This document shows, one piece after another, positions 5,858 to 12,981 of a DNA stretch of 12,981 bases. Source of the DNA: Acidobacteriota bacterium (GTDB lineage Bacteria; Acidobacteriota; Holophagae; Thermotomaculales; Thermotomaculaceae); assembly GCA_003650445.1 (NCBI GenBank), contig QMQE01000057.1, forward strand, positions 1 through 12,981, read 5' to 3'. The first letter of the stretch is position 1, and every line of letters begins with the position of its first letter. Both the position numbers and the translations under genes were made by a program. Below the pieces are notes generated by a model. That model did not search any database. It was not told the origin of the DNA and saw nothing but the letters and a program-made list of their open reading frames with translations.

Positions 5858-6853
5858 TTACTGTATCTGACCTTTAACCGGGATGATGCGCATCTGTGCC
5901 AGGCCTCCAACTGTCGTGAAAAGCTGCAATGACCCCTGCACCCTTCCGGATTGTGCAGTTTCATTGACGTTCAGCCATATCACGACGGAGGTCTCTGATT
6001 GTGTTTCAATTTCATAAGTGAATGGCACGCTGGAAATTTTCACACGCTCCACTGCCAGTCTCTGACCACCATTGCTGTCAACATGAATTGATGCCACACG
6101 TTTCGCCCCGGGTGACAGGTTTGGTAAGAAGAATGACGTCGGTGTAACCACCATAGGCGGCATCGGCCGGATGGTCACATAGAATATAAGTTTCGGGTCC
6201 AGTTTCGAGTTGGTAGGGAAACCCACTTTTAGTCGTATCGGTCGGCGGATGGTCAATGCCTTTTTCAAGTTCACAGAAAATGTTAATGCCAGACTACCGT
6301 CCTCCTTTGTCTTGAGTTTCCATCCGAATCCGGTTTCCGATACGTGTTCCCTGCCAAACAGGACACTTCCCTTCCCGAGTTTTGCCGGATGATTCATCTG
6401 GTTCCTGATTGTCACAATTTGTTCAAGTTTCTTCCCCGGAACCACGTCCCGAAACTCTATTTTCGTTTCATCGGGTAATAATTCAGCCTTAACAACCGCA
6501 TTAAAAGACACCGTCACTGCTGGATTTAACTCACTGTTTGTCAAAATGGTAGCGGTCTTGCGAACTGTACCGTAATAGCCCGCTGTGTAAAACCAGAGAA
6601 TCAGCTCCCCCGATTCACCCGGTGAAAACACCCGCTTACTCACCTTTGGAACGGTACAACCACAGGCCGCATTCACCTTGTTAATTTCCAGTGCTGAATC
6701 ACCTGTATTTTTGAATTTGAATATAATTTTTGCCCGGCTGTTGGGACGGAGAGTGCCGGCATTCAGGTTTAATTGATCAAACCGGATATTGGCCCCCGCA
6801 AACGCAATAGCAGACACCATTAAAGTTAATATTACTATTAAAACGTGTTTCAT
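5858..6853 (-). CDS. Exported DUF1573-type protein with Ig-like (ASH/MSP-like) repeats
   Basis: The 331-residue product starts with a clear signal peptide: KH at the N-terminus, a hydrophobic core and a likely cut after AFA near residue 19. It continues with beta-rich modules. The first carries the DUF1573 hallmark around residues 48-70, KNTGDSALEINKVNAACGCTVPK, with cysteines C64 and C66. Two or three further Ig-like modules follow (around 125-215 and 225-331), each with the family's spaced hydrophobic pattern. DUF1573 proteins are common secreted or periplasmic proteins of unknown role, and no enzyme activity is suggested. The ATG has GGAGG four bases upstream. The gene lies 76 bp downstream of the aldo/keto reductase gene and probably has its own promoter, because terminator-like structure lies between them. 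Confidence 0.88.
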   Translation of the reverse strand: MKHVLIVILTLMVSAIAFAGANIRFDQLNLNAGTLRPNSRAKIIFKFKNTGDSALEINKVNAACGCTVPKVSKRVFSPGESGELILWFYTAGYYGTVRKTATILTNSELNPAVTVSFNAVVKAELLPDETKIEFRDVVPGKKLEQIVTIRNQMNHPAKLGKGSVLFGREHVSETGFGWKLKTKEDGSLALTFSVNLKKALTIRRPIRLKVGFPTNSKLDPKLIFYVTIRPMPPMVVTPTSFFLPNLSPGAKRVASIHVDSNGGQRLAVERVKISSVPFTYEIETQSETSVVIWLNVNETAQSGRVQGSLQLFTTVGGLAQMRIIPVKGQIQ

Positions 6854-6912
6854 AAATCCTCCAGAAAAGGTATTTCCGCATTATCCTCCGACGATTAATT
6901 ACAGAAAAAAGT

Positions 6913-6962
6913 TCTGAAAAATCAGATTGTTATTGGGGTGGTGCAAGAAATTGCACCCCAAT
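6913..6962 (-). terminator. Terminator-like stem region after the aldo/keto reductase gene
   Basis: Read on the minus strand, a stem forms across the stop codon: the arm ATTGGG plus GTGCAA pairs with TTGCAC and CCCAAT, with a TTTC loop and a three-base bulge. An AT-rich hairpin TCTGA-TTTT-TCAGA (6926-6913) follows, and then a run of six T residues. Neither stem alone is a perfect intrinsic terminator, but together they suggest transcription from the reductase gene is reduced before the DUF1573 gene. A GATAAT sequence further on could serve as that gene's -10. Confidence 0.5.
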
Positions 6963-7913
6963 GGGTTCCGGAATGTTTCTGCTCAAAATCCCGTTAATCT
7001 CAATCAGGGCAGCTTGATCCAGTCCCCACCCGAAACAGTCTTCCAGCGGCGCCAGCTGCTCTGGCTTTCGGGCACCCCACAGGGCAATTCCATCCTGCAG
7101 TTTGTCCAATATAAAACGAAGTGCCAGATGCACAACTCTTTTTCCGAACTTTTCCCTCGCAAAGGCATCCAGCTCATTCACTGCTGCCAGATACCGATCC
7201 ATCCGGGGTGACTGAAATTTCGGATCCACCCGCCGGATGTCTCCATCAGGGAATTCGGTCCCCAGGCCCACTCTCCCACTTAACAATCCCCGGCAAAGGG
7301 CACTGTACCCCAGGATAGTGATACCGGCATCACGGGACCAGGGCAGAATATCCTTCTCCATTTCCCTCTCAAACAGATTATAGGGCGGCTGCACTGTCTG
7401 AAATGGAGCCACTTCACTGAACTTCGTCATTCCAGCCGTTGAAAAATTGCTTAATCCGATGGCTCGGATTTTCCCCTCTTCCTTAAACCGGAGCAGTGTT
7501 TCCGCTGTTTCTTCCAGAGGCGTTGAGGGGTCGGGCCAATGGAGCTGATACAGATCAATTCTTTTTACTTTCAATCGTTTCAGGCTATCTTCCAGTTCGT
7601 GGCGCAGTCTGGCTGGCGACGCATTCCGGCGAATTTTCCCATCCTGCCATTGAAGGCCTGCTTTTGTTGCCACAACCACCTTGCTTCTCGCCCCGTACAT
7701 CCGCAGTGCTTTCCCGACCACTTCTTCCGAAAATCCATATCCATAAACGGGGGCCGTGTCAATCAAATTTATCCCGGAATCCAGTGCCTTCAGGATGGTC
7801 TTAATAGAATCTTTCTCATTGGAGCCACCCCAGAAGGTGCCCCCTATGGCCCATGTTCCCAACCCCACTCGGGAAACCGGCATATCAATCTCTGATATTC
7901 TTGTAAACTCCAC
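6930..7913 (-). CDS. Aldo/keto reductase family oxidoreductase
   Basis: The 327-residue product is a complete aldo/keto reductase barrel. The catalytic tetrad is intact: D52 in LIDTAPVYG, Y57, K84 in VVATKAG and H125 in YQLHWPD. The SNFS motif and the C-terminal NADPH-binding region (about 205-300) are also present. Such enzymes reduce carbonyl compounds with NAD(P)H in the cytoplasm; the substrate cannot be told. The start is GTG at 7913, with AGGGAG five bases upstream. That ribosome binding site lies inside the end of the ThiF remnant, whose TAA (7916-7918) is two bases before the GTG. The spacing looks like a former operon whose upstream member decayed, leaving open where this gene is now transcribed from. 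Confidence 0.93.
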   Translation of the reverse strand: MEFTRISEIDMPVSRVGLGTWAIGGTFWGGSNEKDSIKTILKALDSGINLIDTAPVYGYGFSEEVVGKALRMYGARSKVVVATKAGLQWQDGKIRRNASPARLRHELEDSLKRLKVKRIDLYQLHWPDPSTPLEETAETLLRFKEEGKIRAIGLSNFSTAGMTKFSEVAPFQTVQPPYNLFEREMEKDILPWSRDAGITILGYSALCRGLLSGRVGLGTEFPDGDIRRVDPKFQSPRMDRYLAAVNELDAFAREKFGKRVVHLALRFILDKLQDGIALWGARKPEQLAPLEDCFGWGLDQAALIEINGILSRNIPEPIGVQFLAPPQ

Positions 7914-7915
7914 TT

Positions 7916-8256
7916 TTACTCCCTTCCTGCCAGAATTCTCAACATAACCGTTGCCTGATGGCCGGCAGCCACCATCACACGGGGCGCCATCAATCCTTCA
8001 CCCGGTTTCGCTGCGGATACCAGGTCTCCACAGAGGATAACATTATGGGTCAATCTCCGGGTTTGAATTTCATTGGGGGACCCGATCCCAGCCAGGCCGG
8101 ATGCCGTAACCAGAAATTTCGAATGAAACAGGGAACTGGCGAAACTTCGCACCAGCATCGCCTTCGCCTCCGCCTCCGCTTTGTCAAAAGCCTCCACCAT
8201 TCTCCACAGTCGTTATTTGTAAGAAACCCGGAAATTCCAGTATAATTTTCATCCAT
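7916..8256 (-). pseudogene. Truncated, frame-broken ThiF-type sulfur-carrier adenylyltransferase
   Basis: From the ATG at 8200 to the TAA at 7916 the translation is the C-terminal third of a ThiF-family protein: MVEAFDKAEAEAK, FLVTASGLAGIGSPNEIQTRRL, NVILCGD and GEGLMAPRVMVAAGHQA. Intact ThiF proteins of about 200-270 residues adenylate the C-terminus of ThiS for thiamine synthesis. The nucleotide-binding N-terminal half (GxGGLGS) is absent. A weaker match to the preceding part (DENYTGISGFLTNNDCGE, about 8256-8200) is in another frame, so the reading frame is broken just before VEAFD. Upstream DNA is instead the control region of the opposite-strand Trm112-like gene. A GCGGAG hexamer is duplicated within the remnant. 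The ATG lacks a properly spaced ribosome binding site. A short expressed protein cannot be excluded. Confidence 0.75.
8217..8246 (+). promoter_or_regulatory. Possible sigma-70-like promoter upstream of the Trm112-like operon
   Basis: TTGTAA (8217-8222) and a perfect TATAAT (8241-8246) are separated by 18 bases on the plus strand. This would give a leader of about 120 bases for the operon starting at 8372. The same bases also give TATACT on the minus strand, so the direction is uncertain, and the site lies within the ThiF remnant. Confidence 0.3.
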
Positions 8257-8343
8257 ACTCCTTGACATGATTATCCCGTTCTCCCCATTCCCTGTCAAGA
8301 CATCGATGAGCTGGCTTCCCCACTTTTCTCCTTCCCCGGAGTC

Positions 8344-8352
8344 TGGTACAAT
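8344..8352 (+). promoter_or_regulatory. Extended -10 element before the Trm112-like gene
   Basis: TGGTACAAT lies 19 bases before the ATG at 8372 and is identical to the element at 2169-2177 on the minus strand. The leader would be short, about 13 bases, but still includes GGAGGG at 8362-8367. Confidence 0.45.
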
Positions 8353-8371
8353 AAAGCTACTGGAGGGAAAC

Positions 8372-8545
8372 ATGAAATTTAATGAAAAACTGCTTGAAAT
8401 CATTGTTTGTCCCGAATGCAAGACTGATTTGAAACTAACAGAGGATAAAACTGGCTTAAAATGTGATAGCTGCAAACGTATTTATCCGATTGATGAAAAT
8501 GGTATTCCCCATCTGCTTCTCGAGGAAGCCACGGTTGAAGAATAG
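8372..8545 (+). CDS. Trm112-like small zinc protein (UPF0434/YcaR type)
   Basis: The 57-residue product begins KFNEKLLEIIVCPECK and has two CxxC pairs (C13/C16 in CPEC and C31/C34 in CDSC), which form the zinc site of Trm112p-like proteins. RIYPIDENGIPHLL is the usual family ending. In eukaryotes and archaea Trm112 is an activating partner of methyltransferases; the role of the short bacterial versions is not well established. The ATG at 8372 is supported by GGAGGG four bases upstream; the longer open frame from 8267 adds unrelated residues. It is the first of three genes on the plus strand. Its end overlaps the start of the next gene by 11 bases, so translation is probably coupled. Confidence 0.9.
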   Translation: MKFNEKLLEIIVCPECKTDLKLTEDKTGLKCDSCKRIYPIDENGIPHLLLEEATVEE

Positions 8546-8882
8546 TTTTTTCGTGACAGCCAGTATCCCCTGCAAAGTGGTATATCGGGAAGAAAAGCAA
8601 CTGAAAGGTAATCGGTTCTCCCTTGTGGTCACCCTGTCATCAGAAGAATTGGACAAAGATGGTTTTGTTGTTGATTTCGACCCGGTTCAGCAGGTTTTGG
8701 AAAACTTGCGGAACCGCTTGGAATCCGAACCTTTGAACCAGCTCACAGGTGAACCGTTCTCCATGAAATCCCTGCTCTATTTTATTCATCAGCAACTTGA
8801 CGAATCAATCAAAACGCCTCATATTATCCAGAAGGTCTACCTTGAAGGAGACCGGGAGGGATTTGGCCTTGAAGTTATTTAA
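8535..8882 (+). CDS. PTPS/QueD-fold protein lacking the zinc histidines
   Basis: The 115-residue product aligns by eye over its full length with 6-pyruvoyl-tetrahydropterin synthase/QueD. MKNSFFVTAS matches the FxFxAAH strand, LKGNRFSLVVTLS matches LHGHxFxVxVxxxG, DKDGFVVDF matches the GxxxDF turn, RLESEPLNQL matches RLDHxxLN, and KVYLEG matches the strand with the ligand-anchoring glutamate (E104). The three zinc histidines are replaced by S10, K24 and N26. The catalytic cysteine is absent and the DH pair reads ES. It is therefore unlikely to make 6-carboxy- or 6-pyruvoyl-tetrahydropterin, although a pterin or purine pocket may remain. The start is taken as TTG at 8535, with GAGG nine bases upstream; GTG at 8553 would cut the first strand. 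It overlaps the genes on both sides. Confidence 0.75.
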   Translation: MKNSFFVTASIPCKVVYREEKQLKGNRFSLVVTLSSEELDKDGFVVDFDPVQQVLENLRNRLESEPLNQLTGEPFSMKSLLYFIHQQLDESIKTPHIIQKVYLEGDREGFGLEVI

Positions 8883-9372
8883 GCTGCTCAGCAAACACAA
8901 AACAAGCCTTCTTCTGCTTTACGCGGGGCTGTTACTCCCGATCATTCTGCTTTTCTATTTTTTCAAGCCCATGGTAATCTCCGGCTCCAGTATGTATCCG
9001 ACGTTCCACAACAATGATCACATTCTGGTGGACAAATTCAATGGAGATATCTCGACACTGAACAGAGGAGACGTCATTGTGTTCTTCTCTCCCATCGCCG
9101 AAAATCGCTTACTGGTGAAACGAATTATCGGATTACCCGGCGATGTCATCGCAATCCGAAACGGCAGCGTATTTCTCAACGGAAAACTCTTGCGTGAACC
9201 CTACACCAACCATCATTCTGAGAGTTTTGAAACTATCCCAGCCTTCCCTGTCCCTTATGATTCTGTTTTTGTTCTGGGAGACAATCGATTGGTGTCTGCC
9301 GATTCCCGGGAATGGGGCGCGGTCGATAAGTCCCGCATTTACGGTAAATACGTCCTCAAACTCAAAAACTGA
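8869..9372 (+). CDS. lepB: Signal peptidase I
   Basis: The 167-residue product is a type I signal peptidase, which cuts signal peptides from exported proteins at the outer face of the inner membrane. It has one N-terminal transmembrane helix (about 12-32), box B ISGSSMYPT with the nucleophile S41, box D LVKRIIGLPGD with the general base K84, and box E VFVLGDNRLVSADSREWG. Its short length is like the compact Gram-positive or organellar forms, not the larger enteric LepB. The start is taken as TTG at 8869, nine bases after GGAGG; TTG at 8863 is possible but very close to that site. It overlaps the PTPS-like gene by 14 bases and is convergent with uvrA, with only nine bases between the stops and no visible terminator. 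Confidence 0.93.
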   Translation: MKLFKLLSKHKTSLLLLYAGLLLPIILLFYFFKPMVISGSSMYPTFHNNDHILVDKFNGDISTLNRGDVIVFFSPIAENRLLVKRIIGLPGDVIAIRNGSVFLNGKLLREPYTNHHSESFETIPAFPVPYDSVFVLGDNRLVSADSREWGAVDKSRIYGKYVLKLKN

Positions 9373-9381
9373 CCTCTCACT

Positions 9382-12195
9382 TTATCTTTTCTTCAATGCT
9401 TTTGTCAGGAATTTCCCGGTAAAAGAGTCTTTGCATGCCGCAATTTTTTCAGGTTTCCCGCTTGCGACGAGCTGTCCACCTGCTTCACCACCTTCCGGCC
9501 CCAGATCAATGACGAAATCCGAACTTTTGATCACATCCAGATTGTGTTCAATCACAATCACAGTGTTTCCGGCATCCACCAGACGATTCAGCACAGACAG
9601 CAGTTTAGCCACATCGTCGAAGTGTAAACCGGTTGTGGGTTCATCCAGCATGTACACAGTATTACCGGTGGCTCTCCTGGACAGTTCACGGGACAGTTTA
9701 ATTCGTTGGGCCTCCCCGCCGCTTAAGGTCGTGGCCGGCTGGCCAAGGCGCACATACGACAGCCCAACGTCAAACAGTGTCTGCAATTTGTTTTGAACAT
9801 TCGGGATCGCCACAAAAAACTCCAACGCCTCTTCCACAGTCATATCCAGCACATCGGCAATGTTTTTACCCTTGTAGCGAACCTCCAGAGTTTCCCGATT
9901 GTAGCGGCGCCCGGCACATTGTTCACACGTCACATAAACATCCGGCAGAAAATGCATTTCAATTTTGAGCAATCCGTCGCCCCGGCATTTTTCACATCTT
10001 CCGCCTTTGACATTAAAACTGAAGCGCCCCGGCTTGTAGCCCCTGGCCCGGGACTCCGGCGTTTGAGCAAAGAGCTCCCGGATCGGCGTGAACAAACCAG
10101 TATAGGTTGCCGCATTTGACCTCGGGGTCCTGCCAATGGGAGACTGATCAATGGCAATGACCTTGTCAATCTGATCGCTCCCGCTAAGCCGGGAAAGGCC
10201 AAGCCCTTTCAGGGTTCTTCCCCCCAGTTTCCGGCGAAGGGCCTTCCGCAGAATCTCATTGACCAGCGTACTCTTCCCGCTTCCGGAAACACCGGTAACA
10301 CAGGTAAACACACCCACAGGAAATTTCACGCTCAGCCCCTTCAGATTGTGCAACGTGGCACCGCTGACTGTCAGCCATCCGGCAGGCTTTCTTCGCTTTT
10401 CAGGAACCGGGATGGACCTTTTACCTGAGAGGTACATTCCGGTAAGAGAACTGGAACAGGCCCGGATTTCCGCCGGCTTCCCCGTACAGACAACTTCCCC
10501 GCCATGTTCCCCGGCACCGGGGCCCAGATCGACAACAAAATCAGCAGAATCAATGGTTTCTTCATCATGTTCCACAACAATTACAGTATTCCCCAGATCC
10601 CGCATTTTTTCCAATGTATGAATCAGGCGGCGGTTGTCCCGTTGATGCAGACCGATGGAGGGTTCATCCAGTACGTACACCACCCCCATCAATTTTGAAC
10701 CGATCTGTGTTGCCAGCCGGATGCGCTGGGATTCTCCACCGCTCAAGGTTCCTGCGGAACGGTTCAGCGTCAGGTAAGAAAGACCCACATCATTCAGGAA
10801 CTGCAGTCGCTGGACAATTTCATTTAGAATTTTGTCAGCTATTCTACGCTGTGTTTCAGACAAGTTAAGGGTTTGAAACATCTTAATGGAATGTTCTACG
10901 GACAGTTCAGTGAAATCCATGATATTCCGCCCATTGATAGTCACCGCAAGAATCTCCGGGCGCAGACGTCTGCCTTTACAGGACGGACACACTTTCGCGG
11001 ACATGAATCGCTCCAGCTCTTCCCGGGTCTCCGAAGATGTCGTTTCACCGTAACGGCGTTTCAGCATGGGAATTACGCCTTCATAGTGAGAACGCCATTC
11101 ATAGCGGGATCCTTTTCTGCTCTCGTACACAAAATTCAGTTTATCGTCTGTACCATGGAGAACAGCGTGTTTTGCACGATCCGTCAGCTGACCAAAAGGC
11201 GTGCTGAAATCAAATCCATAACTGGCTGCCACTGTTTTCAGCAAAGCACTACGGTAGCCCATCCCGGGATTTCTAAGGGGCAACAGGGCACCCTCCCGGA
11301 TGCTTAGCCCCGGGTTGACAATGAGGTCCTCATCAAACTCCATCAGCACCCCAAGACCATGGCAATCGGGACAGGCCCCATGGGGGGAATTGAAAGAAAA
11401 GTTCCGGGGCTGTAGGTCCGGAATATTGATCCCGCAATCCGGACAGGCAAAATGCTCACTGTACAATTCAGTTTCCCCTGAATCGTGAAACACAACCTCC
11501 ACAAGCCCTTCCGCCAGTTTCAACGCCAGCTCCACCGATTCCGCAACCCGGGAACGGCTATCAGAATTTACTTTCACCCGATCAATAATCAGGGAAATTC
11601 GGTGGCGGATATTTTTCTCCAGTACCGGCGGTTCATCCAGGGCTGAAACTTTTCCGTCTACCAACGCCCGGACAAAGCCCTTGGCAAGGTAGGCCTCGAA
11701 AAATTTCCTGAACTCTCCCTTCTTATCCCGAATAACCGGGGCGCAGATGGAAATTTTTGTACCCACAGGTAAAGCGGACAGTTTTTCCGCAATCTCCGAT
11801 GGAGACTGAGAAGAAACCGCTTTGCCGCACCCAGGGCAGTGAGGCTCACCGGCACGGGCAAACAGAATCCGAAGATAGTCGTAAATCTCAGTCACAGTGG
11901 CCACTGTGGATCGTGGGTTTCTGTGAGTCGTTTTCTGCTCAATGGCAATGGCAGGGGACAACCCTTCAATCAAATCCACATCCGGCTTTTCCATCTGGTC
12001 CAGAAACTGCCTCGCATAGGACGATAAAGATTCCACATAGCGGCGTTGTCCCTCGGCATAAATTGTGTCAAATGCGAGGGAAGATTTCCCTGATCCGGAT
12101 AAACCGGTAATCACCACCAGTTTGTTTCGGGGAATTTTTAAATCAATATTTTTCAGGTTATGGGCTTTGGCTCCCTTTATTATAATCTCTTTCAA
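9382..12195 (-). CDS. uvrA: Excinuclease ABC subunit A (UvrA)
   Basis: The 937-residue product is a full-length UvrA, the damage-sensing ATPase of nucleotide excision repair that loads UvrB. Its two ABC modules are intact: Walker A GLSGSGKS (31-38) and GVSGSGKS (635-642), signature LSGGESQ (484-490) and LSGGEAQ (824-830), and Walker B around VYVLDEPSIGLH (507-517) and VYMLDEPTTGLH (847-858). The zinc modules are C251/C254/C275/C278 and C734/C737/C757/C760, with an extra CPGC pair at 120-123 and CPSC at 403-406. The start is TTG at 12195, with GGAGG four bases upstream; the translation then begins KEIIIKGAKAHNLKNI as expected for UvrA. It appears monocistronic, between a convergent signal peptidase gene and an upstream terminator. 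Confidence 0.98.
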   Translation of the reverse strand: MKEIIIKGAKAHNLKNIDLKIPRNKLVVITGLSGSGKSSLAFDTIYAEGQRRYVESLSSYARQFLDQMEKPDVDLIEGLSPAIAIEQKTTHRNPRSTVATVTEIYDYLRILFARAGEPHCPGCGKAVSSQSPSEIAEKLSALPVGTKISICAPVIRDKKGEFRKFFEAYLAKGFVRALVDGKVSALDEPPVLEKNIRHRISLIIDRVKVNSDSRSRVAESVELALKLAEGLVEVVFHDSGETELYSEHFACPDCGINIPDLQPRNFSFNSPHGACPDCHGLGVLMEFDEDLIVNPGLSIREGALLPLRNPGMGYRSALLKTVAASYGFDFSTPFGQLTDRAKHAVLHGTDDKLNFVYESRKGSRYEWRSHYEGVIPMLKRRYGETTSSETREELERFMSAKVCPSCKGRRLRPEILAVTINGRNIMDFTELSVEHSIKMFQTLNLSETQRRIADKILNEIVQRLQFLNDVGLSYLTLNRSAGTLSGGESQRIRLATQIGSKLMGVVYVLDEPSIGLHQRDNRRLIHTLEKMRDLGNTVIVVEHDEETIDSADFVVDLGPGAGEHGGEVVCTGKPAEIRACSSSLTGMYLSGKRSIPVPEKRRKPAGWLTVSGATLHNLKGLSVKFPVGVFTCVTGVSGSGKSTLVNEILRKALRRKLGGRTLKGLGLSRLSGSDQIDKVIAIDQSPIGRTPRSNAATYTGLFTPIRELFAQTPESRARGYKPGRFSFNVKGGRCEKCRGDGLLKIEMHFLPDVYVTCEQCAGRRYNRETLEVRYKGKNIADVLDMTVEEALEFFVAIPNVQNKLQTLFDVGLSYVRLGQPATTLSGGEAQRIKLSRELSRRATGNTVYMLDEPTTGLHFDDVAKLLSVLNRLVDAGNTVIVIEHNLDVIKSSDFVIDLGPEGGEAGGQLVASGKPEKIAACKDSFTGKFLTKALKKR

Positions 12196-12234
12196 CCTTC
12201 CTCCACTGTACCCTCAACAATTTCTGACCACGCC

Positions 12235-12240
12235 ATTATA
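12235..12240 (-). promoter_or_regulatory. Consensus -10 box for uvrA
   Basis: TATAAT on the minus strand, about 40 bases before the uvrA start. No clear -35 hexamer was found at 16-18 bases upstream, and no LexA-type box was recognised. Confidence 0.5.
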
Positions 12241-12272
12241 ACTGAAATCTGTTGTAACTTCTGAGGCTGAAC

Positions 12273-12298
12273 AAAAAAAAGGGGAGCCGAAGCTCCCC
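12273..12298 (-). terminator. Rho-independent terminator of the cytochrome gene
   Basis: On the minus strand the perfect stem GGGGAGC / GCTCCCC with a TTCG tetraloop is followed at once by eight T residues. It lies 22 bases beyond the stop codon of the cytochrome gene and separates it from uvrA. Confidence 0.95.
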
Positions 12299-12320
12299 CT
12301 CAAAATAGTTATAATGGTTA

Positions 12321-12981
12321 TTATTTCTTCTTTGCGGTGAAACGGCCGCCGAATTTCCTGGGATCGCCCTTGTAACCAAGTGCTTTCCAGTCAAAACGGT
12401 TTGCTTTCTTGCCGTGGCACGCGCTGCACTTCAGTGCCTTGTCCGCCGGCAGCACCTCATGGAACAGGCCCATGTAGCGATCCACTTTCACCCATTTGTA
12501 ATCCGCTTTGGTGATTTTTATGTTGCGATAGGAAAGGGCTCCGGCGATAACCGATTTGTTGATGTCCCCGGTTTTGAAAGCGACATCAGGGGCCACCGGC
12601 AACAACAGATTGGATTTCTTCAGTACCGGCATCATGGAGGTATGGCGCTTGAACGCATAGATCCGGGCATTGGGGTCATTGATTGACCCGTCCGGATACG
12701 CCATATGAACAATGCCCTTCACCGCTTCAATCGGCTTGTTGGCATCCTGGAAAATGGTTTTGCCATTCCACCAGGTATACACCGGGCGAACATGCTTTTT
12801 CAATTCCACATGCTCGTCATACTTCTCGTTCTTGGGGTTTTGTTCTAACTTACGCCAGTCTCTGGCCATATCGGTTGCATCCACCCTGGCAAAGTCCGGA
12901 ATATGGCAGACAGTGCAATAAACCGTTTTGGCATGCTTATTCAATATTGCACTGTCATGGGGCTCATTCTCATGGCAGTTC
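12321..12981 (-). CDS. Multihaem c-type cytochrome, C-terminal part (gene runs off the window)
   Basis: The open frame is still open at the right edge, so the N-terminus and signal peptide are missing. The 219 visible residues start NCHENEPHDSAILNKHAKTVYCTVCH. They hold the end of one CxxCH haem site (NCH at the edge), a complete CTVCH (12903-12917) and a complete CSACH near the C-terminus (12414-12428). Between the last two lie about 160 residues without haem motifs but with tryptophans and histidines that could act as distal ligands. The tail RFDWKALGYKGDPRKFGGR is followed by a lysine-rich end. The arrangement recalls large respiratory multihaem cytochromes, possibly the octahaem tetrathionate reductase-like group, but the class is uncertain without the rest. 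It should act outside the inner membrane in electron transfer or reduction. Confidence 0.85.
   Translation of the reverse strand, partial: NCHENEPHDSAILNKHAKTVYCTVCHIPDFARVDATDMARDWRKLEQNPKNEKYDEHVELKKHVRPVYTWWNGKTIFQDANKPIEAVKGIVHMAYPDGSINDPNARIYAFKRHTSMMPVLKKSNLLLPVAPDVAFKTGDINKSVIAGALSYRNIKITKADYKWVKVDRYMGLFHEVLPADKALKCSACHGKKANRFDWKALGYKGDPRKFGGRFTAKKK

Noticed and set aside
8050..8475. Minus-strand open frame of 141 codons
   Set aside because: It crosses the opposite-strand Trm112-like gene and promoter, and contains an arginine run from the out-of-frame hexamer repeat. Only a short part matches a frame-shifted ThiF piece, so it is treated under the pseudogene.

Overview
The window (12,981 bp, roughly 50% G+C by eye) is a stretch of ordinary bacterial chromosome with short intergenic gaps, strong GGAGG-type ribosome binding sites and frequent TTG/GTG starts. 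A multihaem c-type cytochrome, a membrane-anchored thioredoxin and a 7TM diguanylate cyclase suggest an environmental, probably diderm, bacterium with extracytoplasmic redox chemistry. The phylum cannot be fixed from the sequence alone. No phage, transposase, integrase, CRISPR array, tRNA or rRNA is visible.

Layout, left to right. (1) 1-274 is a gene-free block of short intergenic repeats. (2) 275-2067, minus strand: a 7TM-GGDEF diguanylate cyclase followed 23 bp later by a macrodomain protein, apparently one operon. (3) 2068-2282 is a divergent control region holding a perfect 11-bp inverted repeat and two opposing extended -10 elements. (4) 2283-4812, plus strand: an aldehyde dehydrogenase and a PepT-like M20 metallopeptidase, 19 bp apart. 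(5) 4813-5857: a thioredoxin-like membrane protein on the minus strand, flanked on both sides by copies of the same repeat family seen at the left edge. (6) 5858-7913, minus strand: an aldo/keto reductase and then an exported DUF1573 protein, with a terminator-like region between them. (7) 7916-8256, minus strand: the C-terminal remnant of a ThiF-type adenylyltransferase, cut off and frame-broken. (8) 8372-9372, plus strand: three overlapping genes, a Trm112-like zinc protein, a 6-pyruvoyl-tetrahydropterin-synthase/QueD-fold protein that has lost its zinc histidines, and signal peptidase I. (9) 9382-12195, minus strand: uvrA, convergent with lepB. (10) 12321 to the right edge, minus strand: the C-terminal part of a multihaem cytochrome ending in a textbook rho-independent terminator.

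Most genes are housekeeping or generic enzymes and do not form one pathway. The parts most worth a second look are the zinc-less PTPS-like protein inside a tightly overlapped operon, the 80-bp perfectly identical inverted repeats 5.4 kb apart (one copy of which supplies the end of the macrodomain gene), the ThiF remnant, and the palindrome sitting on the predicted diguanylate cyclase promoter. I did not find convincing evidence of a wholly new multi-gene system.
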